Shown one piece after another: positions 11,636-21,988 of a DNA stretch of 64,000 bases. The notes below the pieces were generated by a model. That model worked only from the letters and a program-made list of their open reading frames with translations. It had not been told where the DNA came from and made no database searches. A program made the position numbers and the translations under genes. Within the stretch, counting starts at the first letter, position 1, and each line of letters starts with the position of its first letter. Source of the stretch: Patella vulgata (lineage: Eukaryota; Mollusca; Gastropoda; Patellidae). Location: positions 59,148,546 through 59,212,545 of the forward strand of contig NC_065884.2 of assembly GCF_932274485.2 (NCBI RefSeq), read 5' to 3'.

Positions 11636-11877
11636 TCATCGGGATTTTCCGGTGTGGTTCCCGCTTGTCAGCGGTGCAGGATAGAGGACTTAACAAGGGA
11701 CAACGTATAATCGTTCGGATGGCACGATGAAGCGAGACCCCGGGTACACATTGACGTGCACGTAAAAGATCCCGTTCAGTTAGAATTTGATATAAGAGTA
11801 GTGCCGCTGTCAGGCTAAAATGTCCCACATATAGGACACTGTATAGTGTTTAGGACTTTAAACCCCATTTCATTCCA
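11636..11877 (+). mobile_element. SINE-A, headless copy
   Basis: TTCATCGGGATTTTCCGGTG, ATCGTTCGGATGGCACGATG, TTAAACCCCATTTCATTCC. Confidence 0.8.
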
Positions 11878-12252
11878 TTGTCCTCGAACAACAGAAGTTC
11901 CGATTGGTGTGGCCTTATATCTGAACACTAATTCCTCGTTGCGTTATGATATTGTTTATAATATTGATAAATATGTCTGAACATTGTGTAATCCAATTCC
12001 AAGTGTTCCTGTGTGAATTGAATCCATGTAACAGAATTTATGAATAACAGATTTAATTGCGAGAATGCCATAATTGCGTAAACAGAACTTTTCCTATTCC
12101 GTTCTGCCACAAAATAAATTAACTCCCCCGCGTTATCGTTGTGTCAGAATTACTGTCTGCAAACTATCGGTCAAACCGGCGGTCAGTTTTAATTTAAAGA
12201 GACATGATCATGTCAACAAGAATATTCACTACCATACGTTCCCAGATTGGTT

Positions 12253-12298
12253 ACAAATTATAGCCTATGGTTACCATAGCTTATAGGCTATAATTTGT
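12253..12298. repeat. perfect-stem hairpin
   Basis: ACAAATTATAGCCTAT and its complement ATAGGCTATAATTTGT around a 14-bp loop that itself holds GGTTACC. Confidence 0.75.
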
Positions 12299-12686
12299 AT
12301 GGAATCTAGGAATGTATATATCTCGGCAATAGGGTGACAGATCGGTTTCAAAATTTGCACACGGTATTATTCGAAGTGTTAGAATCATGGCAAGTCTAAA
12401 ATTGTTTTTACCATTTGTCATGATGCTAATAAGTTATGCCCATTTGACGTTTACATTAAAATTATCAATTGATTTCATCTTAACGCGTCTAAGGCAATAC
12501 TTAGCCATAATAGTTATATCCGTCCAATAGCTTAATGCGTATATGGGTTTTTGTTGTTTTGGGTTTTTAATTCGATTGTAATAATATGATAGAACACAAT
12601 AGCACATATTGTAATGACATTTGCTATATAAGCAACCTTGTAGCCATTGCTCTACAATTAATCTCTACAAAGCAGCTAAGGCTTTT

Positions 12687-12872
12687 GGGCCCTTATTCAC
12701 GAAAACTTAAACTAAGATACAATCGAAATTTTAAGAAATACTGCAATTCGATTGGCTGACTAATATGCAAATTGGATATATGCAAATTGATTTTACTGGT
12801 CAGCCAATCGAATTGCAGTATTTCTTAAAATTTCGATTGTATCTTAGTTTAAGTTTTCGTGAATAAGGGCCC
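12687..12872. mobile_element. fold-back MITE, 186 bp
   Basis: Arms of about 75 bp that are almost perfect complements (GGGCCCTTATTCACGAAAAC and its reverse), with a short AT-rich loop holding two ATATGCAAATTG words. The arms show almost no divergence, so it is young or maintained. No clear target duplication. Confidence 0.8.
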
Positions 12873-14358
12873 TGAATTGCGCCATTGCAGTGACGTGAAA
12901 ATTATGTTTACACTTTCTAAACACTTCATATTTATTCTATAAGATCACACAACTAATAGTCTGGTTGCTTTTTTTTTTTAACTTTTTCATTACCGTTGCA
13001 TTGCAATAATGACATAATATAAAAGGCGGTCTCATATTGAACTACTGGAACATCAATATCTATTTTCCAAATAAAAGTCCGATGATAATATAATATTGGA
13101 CAATTGTGAATGTTAAAGATTAATAATTGAATGTTGTTTAATACCATGTGGATTAAAATTAACCTTCTTTTTACTACAACAGATGTTATTGGCATTCATT
13201 GCATGGTGGCCACAGACCAATAATATCAACCGGTCGCAATTATCTCTCATATTACGAAATTCTCAAGGGGATTTATATCTGGAAGCGTATAATTAATTGA
13301 ATTAAAAAACAACGTCATGTCGTCGTCTCCTTTTAAATGTTCACGTTTGCGTTAAAATATTGCTACGTATATTTTGAAGCTTTGTCAACATATTCTATTC
13401 ATCGCCACGCACTATGTGGACATTTACTTCGGTCGGGCTGCGAGCTAGGTCGATCATATATTAAATAATCGAATCCCTAACACTAGAATAATGGAAAGCT
13501 TTTGGGGGGGGGGGGGCATTTTATACCAACTCGTCTATACCATATTAATTCGACCTATTTTGTAAATGAAAATAATAAAACAATTTTTCGTTCAAGTTAT
13601 TTGTCAACATGAGTGATTTTTGCTATTAGTAACACATGCGTCTTTAGAATAGAAACAAAATATCTTTTTTTTTACCTCTTATTGGATCACTACCAATTTG
13701 TCCGGTCACGCAAAAGATTATTATCACTTTTTTATTCAGGATAAACATGTAATGGTCTGGAGATGTCCAATCGTACGTCTTGTTTGTCAGAATGTGTCTG
13801 AGACTTCTTTAAAATTATAAAGGTGAAGTCATGATTGATTTCATGGTCGGTAGATTGGAAACGAATATTCATAACAAATATGAAACTACACAACCCGGTT
13901 ATTAAATTACTGGCTTTCCGACCGTTAAAAAATTTACAATAAGGTTTATTTGCGTCACTTTAAATCTTTGTTACGGATCAACGGTAGCAATGACCTTTGT
14001 GTTAAAATTATATTTGGAATATGTTTAACCACAAGTGAATAGCAACATTGTCCTTTAAAAGAGACAACAAAACCAAAGGGCATAAAACATTTGAAAAAAT
14101 GAAAAATATAAAATATATGCCTTAATAATAACCACTAACCAAATCTAATCTCAAAATGAGCGTACTTGTATTGAATAAAGTTATTCATTTTTTTTTTATA
14201 AACTACGGTTAAAGAACTTGAAAATACTTTTCATAGTTCGACTTGGAGATTTTGCCCGTGATTGAGTATTGTATAGATTCCTTCATTTAACTTTTACAAG
14301 TATTCTGGTGTTTATTTCCTTTTCAATCAAATCTGGTGTGCGACTGTAAACTACAAAC
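12873..14358. other. AT-rich DNA with one G-tract, no gene seen
   Basis: A run of 12 G starts near 13505. Nothing else is recognised on either strand. Confidence 0.4.
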
Positions 14359-14503
14359 TACACGTTAAAGACCTCTTGAGAGTTGGAGATCGAAATAAGG
14401 GTGTAGGCAAATTTCCTCTCATAGAACACAGAATGGTGTATGCCTGTCTTCATTAGCCATGTTGTTTGCACAAAGGTATGGCATAAAACCTCATTTTATT
14501 TCC
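14359..14503 (+). mobile_element. SINE-A 3' fragment, diverged
   Basis: CACGTTAAAGACCTCTTGAG, GAAATAAGGGTGTAGG, GTATGCCTGTCTTCATTAGC, ATAAAACCTCATTTTATTTCC. Confidence 0.65.
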
Positions 14504-15479
14504 GGTTATTATGATTATATACTAAAACTATTTATTCGTTCATTCAACTTCTTGGTGATGTCTCTTATTCTTATATAATTGTCGAGTGCCTTAGCAGTCA
14601 AAAGGCCTTGAAAGTGTACATACCGAAATTAAGAAATAATCCGAGAAGAAGAGTCAAGATTTGCAACTGTACAAACTTTGCACTCTTCTTGAAGGATATT
14701 TATTTTGTGGTAATCCCCTAATAACATTATAGGTCTTAAAGCGGTAAACAACAGAACAAGGGACTTTCCCTTGATTAAATTTAGTCAACGTTTACAATTA
14801 TGCAAGACAACATACTAACCACGGTCACAGTATACATTCGGTAATCTACGTCAACACTCGGGAGATCGAGGAAACCCCAGATCCGCAAAGTGTACATGAT
14901 GACATTAAGTCAGTAAACACATTGCCATGTTATAGCGTTTAAAGATTTCCATATGTAAACAAACTCTTTTGAACCTCCTGACACAACAACGAAAAGGTTA
15001 AAAGTTTGCTTCAGAGAACAGAGGTTTTTTTTATCACGAAAACTTAAACTAAAATATGCTATAGATAATGCTTTTTGGTGTGAGTTGGAAGTTCTGGTTC
15101 CGATTTTGGTTATCCGTGGCAAGGCGATATTATCCATTTCAGTTTAGGGTTTTGTGACCCGACCGCCTCCCCTACCCTCTTCAACAGAGTCCCTACATTT
15201 CAGCAGTCAAAAAGTTGTTTTTACCAAATACGCCTATTAAAGTGCGATGCGTTACGATAGGAGTTTCACTATTGGACCGACGATCTGGTACGCGCAGATG
15301 CGTTCGGATACGTTTGAATACGGTCAACACGATTGCTACGACTGGCATCAAAAAATATGATATGACCTGATAGGATCACCATGATTACTCCACGATTAAA
15401 ACCACGATTTCAATCATAGCAGGAATCGTGATAGAGGGAACCTGGCATCTGCCTTTTACAGTTTCTTTTTGTTTTTGCT
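14504..15479. other. nothing recognised
   Basis: Mixed AT-rich DNA. A 15241-15440 stretch is richer in GC and CG but shows no coding or repeat identity. Confidence 0.4.
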
Positions 15480-15790
15480 GGCTTCAAATGTTACATAAAT
15501 TCTTATTGAAACAGTTATTCGTATCACAGGCCCACAATCAACTCCCTGGGCCATCGAATGGCCCCGGCCCCCGACTTTAAGTACATGTAGACCACACGTA
15601 AAGTATATAATCCAATAATAAACAATCTACGCTACATTTATTCAAAATTCAAATATTCAAACACATAACTTCGCACAAAATAAAGTAATTGGACTGGAAT
15701 TTTCAATATTCATTTTCCATTATCTATTGAACTTTTATAGTAAGCACGGCCATCTCTTTATCTAAGTCTTACGTACTGCATCTTTAAGTC
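15480..15790 (+). repeat. dispersed repeat C, both modules
   Basis: CTTCAAATGTTACATAAATTC and CACAATCAACTCCCTGGGCCATCGAATGGCC, followed by ATAACTTCGCACAAAATAAA and TTTATCTAAGTCTTACGTACTGCATCTTTAA. Confidence 0.55.
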
Positions 15791-15839
15791 ACTTCATAAA
15801 CCAAAATACTGATGATTCCCCGTTATTTGACCACAAAAA

Positions 15840-16060
15840 CAGGGGCGGATCCAGGAATTTTTGCAGGAGGCGATTTCGCAGGTTCCTGAGACAATGTATA
15901 TTTTCCCCGGTCTTGAAAATTTTTGAGAAATTCATGTTCTCTATCGTCATTTTGGCGTATCTGTCTATGTTGTGACAGAATTTCACATCTGGCTTTCGTT
16001 TCTCATATTCATTTTTTTTATATAAAGGACATCCGTTGTTAGGGAAATTTGACAATCGAC
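15840..16060. repeat. dispersed poly-G-type repeat lead, no coding
   Basis: ACAGGGGCGGATCCAGGAAT and TTTTTGCAGGAGGCG are the usual opening of the repeat also seen at 43.7, 56.5 and 62.25 kb. The remainder is unassigned. Confidence 0.35.
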
Positions 16061-16353
16061 AATGCATGATGCCATCATTGTCTCCAAATTACGTAGGCAA
16101 ACTATCACACTGTCACTGAGCTTTTTAAAGAGATAAATCCAACACCCCGCTTGACGTCTATTTTAATTATGAATTAATACGATCACATTGTGATTCAAAT
16201 TTCATTGATGCAAAGCTGTGATATCACATATGTCTATATCGTTATCTCGCACTTTGAATGCCCATCGCACTCCACCATCTGCAACGATACCGCATTCGAT
16301 TTGGGTCATAAGGCCTGTCATTGGCTCAACGTTTTTTCCGGTTTCCACATTGC

Positions 16354-16355
<2 letters not shown>

Positions 16356-16395
<40 letters not shown>

Positions 16396-16650
16396 GTTTA
16401 ACGTCCACTCGACACAAACTAGGTCATTTCGGGACTAACATATTGTTAATTTTATTTCAATAATTCGTTTGCGCGCAGGGTTCTTTAGCAGTGGGAGGAA
16501 ACCGGAGAACCCGGAGAACGAGGTGGGACAGGCGACCCTACTCCTTGTCACGTACAGCCGGTGAATCGAAACCACGCCAACTGAACTGACTCAATGACAG
16601 ACCTGATAATACAGCGCGCACGTGCTAACCATTCGCACCCCCCCCCCCCT
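16356..16650 (-). mobile_element. SINE-B, full length, reverse, (GA)n tail side
   Basis: About 17 GA units, GGGTTTAACGTCCACTCGAC, AGCAGTGGGAGGAAACCGGA, GACAGGCGACCCTACTCCTT, box B complement GAATCGAAACCACGCC, and box A complement CGCGCACGTGCTAACCATTC followed by a C-tract. Confidence 0.88.
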
Positions 16651-17097
16651 ATTGCTGAATGAAACATAACCATATTATTACGTTACTCTCGAAACAGTCT
16701 GGCAGACCTATGTGTTGAGAAAACAAATGTTTTGACTATATATTATATATAGTTACACCTGTGCAATATTTAAATTAGATTATCTTTGAGATAACCTGAC
16801 TTTAAATATAAATTTACGATTTATCTGGCGGTTATTTTTAAGGTTAAACTTTACATTTTATTTAAACGGAAAATAAATTACAGTTATTTTAGTTGTGAGA
16901 GTGATAATTCCCCTTTAATGTCTAACTAAAAATTATAACCAAGAAAAAATAAACGAATAAATAAAAATTCTGAAAACACAAACTTACCATAAATTCATTT
17001 TTTCCTCGTCGTTTTGCATCTTCGATATAATCTACTATATCTCTTGCTTTAATGCTCTCGTTATCAAGCGTGTTTTAACCAGCTCCCACTGAACATC

Positions 17098-17172
17098 CCA
17101 AACAAAAAATCGTCTGCTAGGCTATAGACTACGAACCTGAAACTTCCCTAACAAAAAAATCGTCTGCTACAG
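17098..17172. repeat. short duplication, about 55 bp period
   Basis: AACAAAAAATCGTCTGCTA and AGACTACGA occur twice in tandem. Confidence 0.6.
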
Positions 17173-17399
17173 ACTACGACCCAACTATAGTATAATGTGA
17201 ATGAATACAATGTTTTATAATATAACTCCCACTCACACTATTTTACTTGTCAATAAAAAAAAAAATGTTTTGGTTTCTTGCCAAGATAAAAAAGCGGACT
17301 TGTAAATAAGGGAGCTAACTCTATTATTATACGTTGGAGGTAGACCACAAAATATCCTTTCAAACATTGACTTTAAACCTCTAACTCAATATTACCAAT

Positions 17400-17770
17400 A
17401 ATAATGGAAATCAAAAACACAAACTAGAATTTAAAAATACATTATGTAAGATTTAGATAAAGAGCTGGGCAAATTTCATTCAAATTACTCCATTGCGAGC
17501 GAAGATATTGGCCTTTGAAGGTTTGACAAGACGTGTGCAATTATTTTCAATCACCGTACTGGTTGCTCGAAGCTAAGTCTCGTTCCTCCATTTTAGCTTA
17601 AATCAAAATATGGCTGAACTGTTCTAATTCATTTAATATCGGAGAAATCCGATGCCATCGAGAGTTGATTATGGCCTGGATAAGTCAATTAATGTCTAAT
17701 TAATAATTTAGATAACATTTCAGGCCTACAGAAAGACCTGCAATAGGCAAATTTACCTCTTGCATAAAGT
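17400..17770 (-). repeat. dispersed repeat C, both modules, reverse
   Basis: On the minus strand: CTTGCAAG-side GAGGTAAATTTGCCTATTGC, TAATTATTAATTAGACATTA, CAACTCTCGATGGCATCGGA, and then the CTTCGCTCGCAATGGAGTAA module. The most complete copy in the window. Confidence 0.6.
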
Positions 17771-17878
17771 ATGTTTAATATTGGTCCATTTCAATCAACA
17801 TCGATGCTGTTATCTCACTGTGAAAATATGGTATCTTATCCATTTAAAGGACAATATTGGTGCCAATCATTATCACAT

Positions 17879-18050
17879 ATGTGATAGAACTGGTTAAACA
17901 CGTTTCAAATATTATTTTATCACAGAGATAACTCGTATTTCCTTCTGTGTTCGTCACTTCCGTCGTTGAAGCATTGATTACGCATCTATCATAGCAATGA
18001 TCTCTGTGATAAAATAATATTTGGAACGTGTTTAACCAGTTCTATCACAT
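17879..18050. mobile_element. fold-back MITE, 172 bp
   Basis: 50-bp arms (ATGTGATAGAACTGGTTAAA to TTTTATCACAGAGA and their complement) with one mismatch and a 72-bp loop. It lies directly against the Tc1 remnant that starts at 18054. Confidence 0.8.
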
Positions 18051-18053
18051 AGA

Positions 18054-18294
18054 ACTGTTCCGTTCACAGATGAGAGTCGGTATTGCCTATCAACTGCAGA
18101 TGGCAGGACCAGAATATGGCGTCCTCTTGGTCCAGGGAGAGGAGGCGGCATCACAGCAGTGCGCTACATCAATCAAGCTCTCAGACCCCACGGCATACCA
18201 CATTTCGCACGTCATCGAAACAACGTTTTCCAGCATGACAACGCCCGTGCCCACACCGCCAGAGATACTCATGACATTGTCGTTCAATCTCTGT
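18054..18294 (+). pseudogene. Tc1-type transposase remnant, middle part
   Basis: The frame reads PFTDESRYCLSTADG, then RIWRPLGPGRGGGITAVRYI, then FQHDNARAHTARDTHD: the first and second catalytic Asp regions of a Tc1 transposase of a family different from the 51-55 kb one. The N-terminal third is absent. The gene is split by the LTR fragment that follows and resumes at 20492. Confidence 0.8.
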
Positions 18295-20486
18295 CTTATT
18301 TTGTGGAGAAGCTTTATAAGGACGAGACTTAATAGGCTTAGCATCACCCGTATCTATGTAATGTGACATTAGATGTGTTTTACCTAGTTCCGCCTCACTT
18401 GTTGCAAATATATCTGAATTACTACCAAAAAAAACGAGAAGATCAATTTTTTCTGTCAGTTAAATTACAGGTACTTAATGTAAACCCTAGCTTTTTAGCT
18501 TCTTTGATAAAGTGATCACTCTCTTGCTTAGAATATTGTTCTAAATAATTAACAAAGGAATCTATGTTTTTAGTGTCACCAATATTAACACTTTCTTCTT
18601 CCACTGATACAATAATATTTTTATCAACTAAAGATAATTTTGCAAGATTAAGTAAACGATATACTGTTGAGTGATCATTTACTTATCTTACACATTTAGC
18701 ACCTATAATATTGTATTCATTTTGTAATGAGTTTAATGGTTCTGACATCACATAATATTGGTCATGTATATCAGACACCGATACAGGAGTGAGGATTTCC
18801 GTTCTTGCAGGTATTTCTAATTTCTTAATCGTCCTAGCATATCCAGTTAATGGTAAATTAATAACTTGTATAGGAGTAATTATTTCATCATTAATTGTAA
18901 ACTTTTTATTTTTGAAATCAATATTTGCCTTATATTTGTCCATAAAGTCAATACCTAATATGACATCGTGCAAAATCTTGTCAAAAACACATAATTTTGT
19001 AGGAAACATTTTACCATTTATTTCAAGATCCAAATCAATTGTACCCAAAACAGGCATTGTTGAACCTGAGACACCTGATACACATTTTATGTTTGATGTA
19101 TCCAGTTGTATGTCGGGCGTTCACGTGGCTAAGTGGGTAAGACGCTGGCTCGCTAGCCTGGAGGTCGGGTGTTCGACCCCTGCATTGGCCGAGAAAGTTC
19201 ATCGAGATTTTCCGGTGTGGTTCCCCCTTGTCAGTGATGCAGGACGGAGGGCCTGACAAGGAAAGCTGTCTAGTCCTTCGGATGAGACGAAAACCCGAGG
19301 TCCCGTGTATACATTAGAATGCACGTAAAAGATCCCTTGGCAGTTGGAATTCGATATAAGAGTAGGCGATAGTGCCGCTGCCCGGGCAAAATTTCCCTCA
19401 TAGCACACTGTATGGCGTATGCCCGTCTTCATTAGCCCAGTATAGGAGCAGAACAGTAGGACGTTAAACCCCATTTCATTTCATTTCAAGTTGTATGTCA
19501 ATATTCAACTCTTGTAAAACTGATTTCGATAAACAGGAAATCGAGGCACCAGAGTCCACAAGGCACCGAATTGTTAAATTCCTTATTTGGGCATAGATTA
19601 AGTTTCGTTCTAAGGATAATACCAATGAAACAGTTGACATACAATTAGAACAGTCAAATTGTGTACAATTACATTTACTGTTAACCATTTTGCTAACTAA
19701 TAATCAACGCCGATTATTTTATGTTAAAATGTGAATTAACTTGGCAGATCAATGTATAAATATGGTTGTACTTACAAATTTGCAAAGGTAATAATTATTC
19801 CTGCAGATTTAGAAATCTCCACTCCTGGTCCGACTGGTTTACTTTTTGGTCATCTGGTGGTTTTACTGTAGGCCGGACATCTACAACACCGTATTCTGTT
19901 ATATCTTCATTGGGTGGTGTTTAAACTCGCTTGGCAGTGAGATGGCAATCAATCGTAGGCATCTGCACCATATGTAACCTAATAGGTTACTTACATAAAA
20001 CGGGAACACCGGTATAATCAGTATATGAATTTATTCAAGCAGCAACAACATTAAAATCGACTATTAACTAAAAAAGCTCAACAATATGATGTGCATTCTT
20101 TTTATAACCAAAAATATATATCTCTGTATGAAACTTTAATCTAATTTATATGATTTGGTTGTTAAGACACTAATCTCCAATAGTTTTTCAAGATAAACAA
20201 AATGTCGCCACTGGTGACTTATACTAAATGAAAATATGTGAATTATAAGACAATACGTAAGGGTGTAGAAGGAGCTTAATTAAACATTAAATCCTTAAAA
20301 CCACTATGAAATAAAACTTCTGTTTGTAAAGATTAAAATAATGAATACATATAATTATATTGAAACTAGCTGGGAGATTAGTGTCTGACTATAGGTATTA
20401 CTGGTCTCAATTTACAATAATTCTGTTATAATAAAATGACAAGAACTATTTATGTATGAATATGCATAATACAAGAAAAATATGTC
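18295..20486 (-). mobile_element. broken LTR-retrotransposon fragment (Gypsy-like), a fossil
   Basis: About 2.2 kb inserted into a Tc1 transposase remnant; GTTCAA borders both sides and may be the target duplication. On the minus strand there are gag-side coding remains near 19800-19920, a retropepsin-type protease region (LVDSGAS motif, 19476-19688, and DVILGIDFM further on, 18683-19103) and some coding-like sequence after it. No reverse transcriptase, integrase or paired LTRs were found. It is incomplete and old, with several breaks. A SINE-A sits inside the protease region. Gypsy against another LTR family is uncertain. Confidence 0.7.
19115..19488 (+). mobile_element. SINE-A, full length, with perfect 11-bp target duplication
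   Basis: AGTTGTATGTC at 19104-19114 and 19489-19499 flanks the copy exactly, fixing the family's ends. Box A lies in TGGCTAAGTGGGTAAGACGC, box B in GGTCGGGTGTTCGACCCC, and the body holds GATCCCTTGGCAGTTGGAAT. The 3' end is GGACGTTAAACCCCATTTC with a short (ATTTC)n tail. This is the reference copy for SINE-A in this window and is younger than the LTR fragment it splits. Confidence 0.96.
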
Positions 20487-20491
20487 GTCCA

Positions 20492-20781
20492 GACAAAATG
20501 TTCAAATGCTTGGTTATACTTTCTACAGCAGAACGGTGTCAACGTTATGCACTGGTCAGCCCTTAGTCCAGACTTAAACCTGATTGAACATTTTTGGGAT
20601 GAAATTCAGAGGAGACTTAATAACGTCGTACCGAGGTCAAACACAGCCGATGGATTGCGCCTAGGCTTTTCTGGGAGTGTGGTTCCAGGTGCCAATGGCG
20701 TTCACGAATCGTCTGGTCCACTCCATGTACAGACGCTGCGCTGCTGTTATTGATACTCGCGGTGGACACACCACATACTGA
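20492..20781 (+). pseudogene. Tc1-type transposase remnant, C-terminal part
   Basis: YFLQQNGVNVMHWSALSPD followed by LNLIEHFWDEIQRRL gives the third catalytic region (Glu in LIEH). After a one-base-type frame change the end reads NRLVHSMYRRCAAVIDTRGG and stops at 20781, the normal Tc1 C-terminus. It continues the gene begun at 18054. Confidence 0.8.
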
Positions 20782-21988
20782 TGTATAAACTGTGTACAAA
20801 CTCTAAACCTTCTCGTATTGTCTTGGAATTGTGATAAATTAATCACTAATGTGCCAACATACTGTTCACAAAAAATTGCTTTGATCCATTTAGTAAGTCG
20901 TTTTCTAGAATGATTTGATTAAAGTCGTACTGACGTTTTTTTTTTGCTGTTTACTATATAACCCAAAGTTTTTAGTAACCACACAGGTTCAATTTAACAA
21001 GTTGAACAAGCAGGCTCTCATCATGAAATTCAGAATCAATTGGGTTAAAAGTGATTGAAGAGATAATGTTTAGCTCAAGTAAAAGCTAATAATATGAGCA
21101 ATATTTTTTACATGGAATTCAGAACCCAACAGAAGTGGAAGAGATGAACTTTTATAAGCTCCAGCTTGTTTTCAGATCCCATTATTATGCTGTATTTTAT
21201 AAATATTTATTGAACAGTGTAAGAAAGATCTTACTGCTACTCATGAAAATGAAATGGGGTTTATGGTCCAATAAAGCTATCAATATCAACTCAAAATAAC
21301 GAAATATTTAATTTTTAACAGTTTTATTGTGCGATATGATTAATTTACATAAATGATTGATACGATACATGAATAATATTTATATGTGAAAAGTTTCGGC
21401 TATTTGACGATTCAACATTACAATGGTCCACTCAACATGTCTGAGATTCAGCTACATCTAACAACATTTTGCCCAACTTGAAATACACTACCACCCCATC
21501 CATCCCACCCCCACCCAGCCCCTTTTTGTGGCTAGTACATCACGATGTTGAATTATACAGCTGTCACAGCAATTAGGACAATGTAACTTAGGAAGCCATG
21601 GGAATATGTAACAGAAAAAGCTATTTTATCTGAAATAATCTCTGGCAGTGAATACAACAAATGAACCCCTCTTCTTATCTGGTTTCAAAATTTGATAACA
21701 ATAAGACCACACAAAAAAAGTATTCTTGTTCTCAGACAATCCTTACTAAAAGTCTGATGTACAGATTTTTATTTTTGTGTTTTTATTTTGTCAAATGATC
21801 CCTACTGAGCTAAGTGACTTTTCATACACATCAAATTTCAAGGCAGTAGGCCTACATTTATCTTGTCCTGTTGTTTACAGAGGGTTTTGTTTATATGCGT
21901 CCATTTTGTACAATATAAACATAATTTAATGTTTTAGCATCAGTTAATGATCCACATTGAATTGCACTATTTTTACAAGTAACAATGA
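20782..21988. other. 3' flank of SMARCB1; no separate gene
   Basis: The right part is the presumed SMARCB1 3' UTR. A short GAAATGGGGTTTATGGTCCAATA near 21250 recalls a SINE tail but is too short to call. Confidence 0.4.
21323..21328 (-). terminator. candidate SMARCB1 polyadenylation signal
   Basis: AATAAA on the minus strand about 660 bp downstream of the SMARCB1 stop. Position and hexamer fit a 3' UTR end, but other AT-rich hexamers lie between it and the stop, so the true site is uncertain. Confidence 0.3.

Noticed and set aside
16357-16391. Stand-alone (GA)n microsatellite
   Set aside because: It is the tail of the reverse SINE-B copy, not an independent repeat.
18789-19256. 155-codon open stretch on the plus strand
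   Set aside because: It runs antisense to the LTR protease remains and then into the SINE-A; its translation is a by-product of both.
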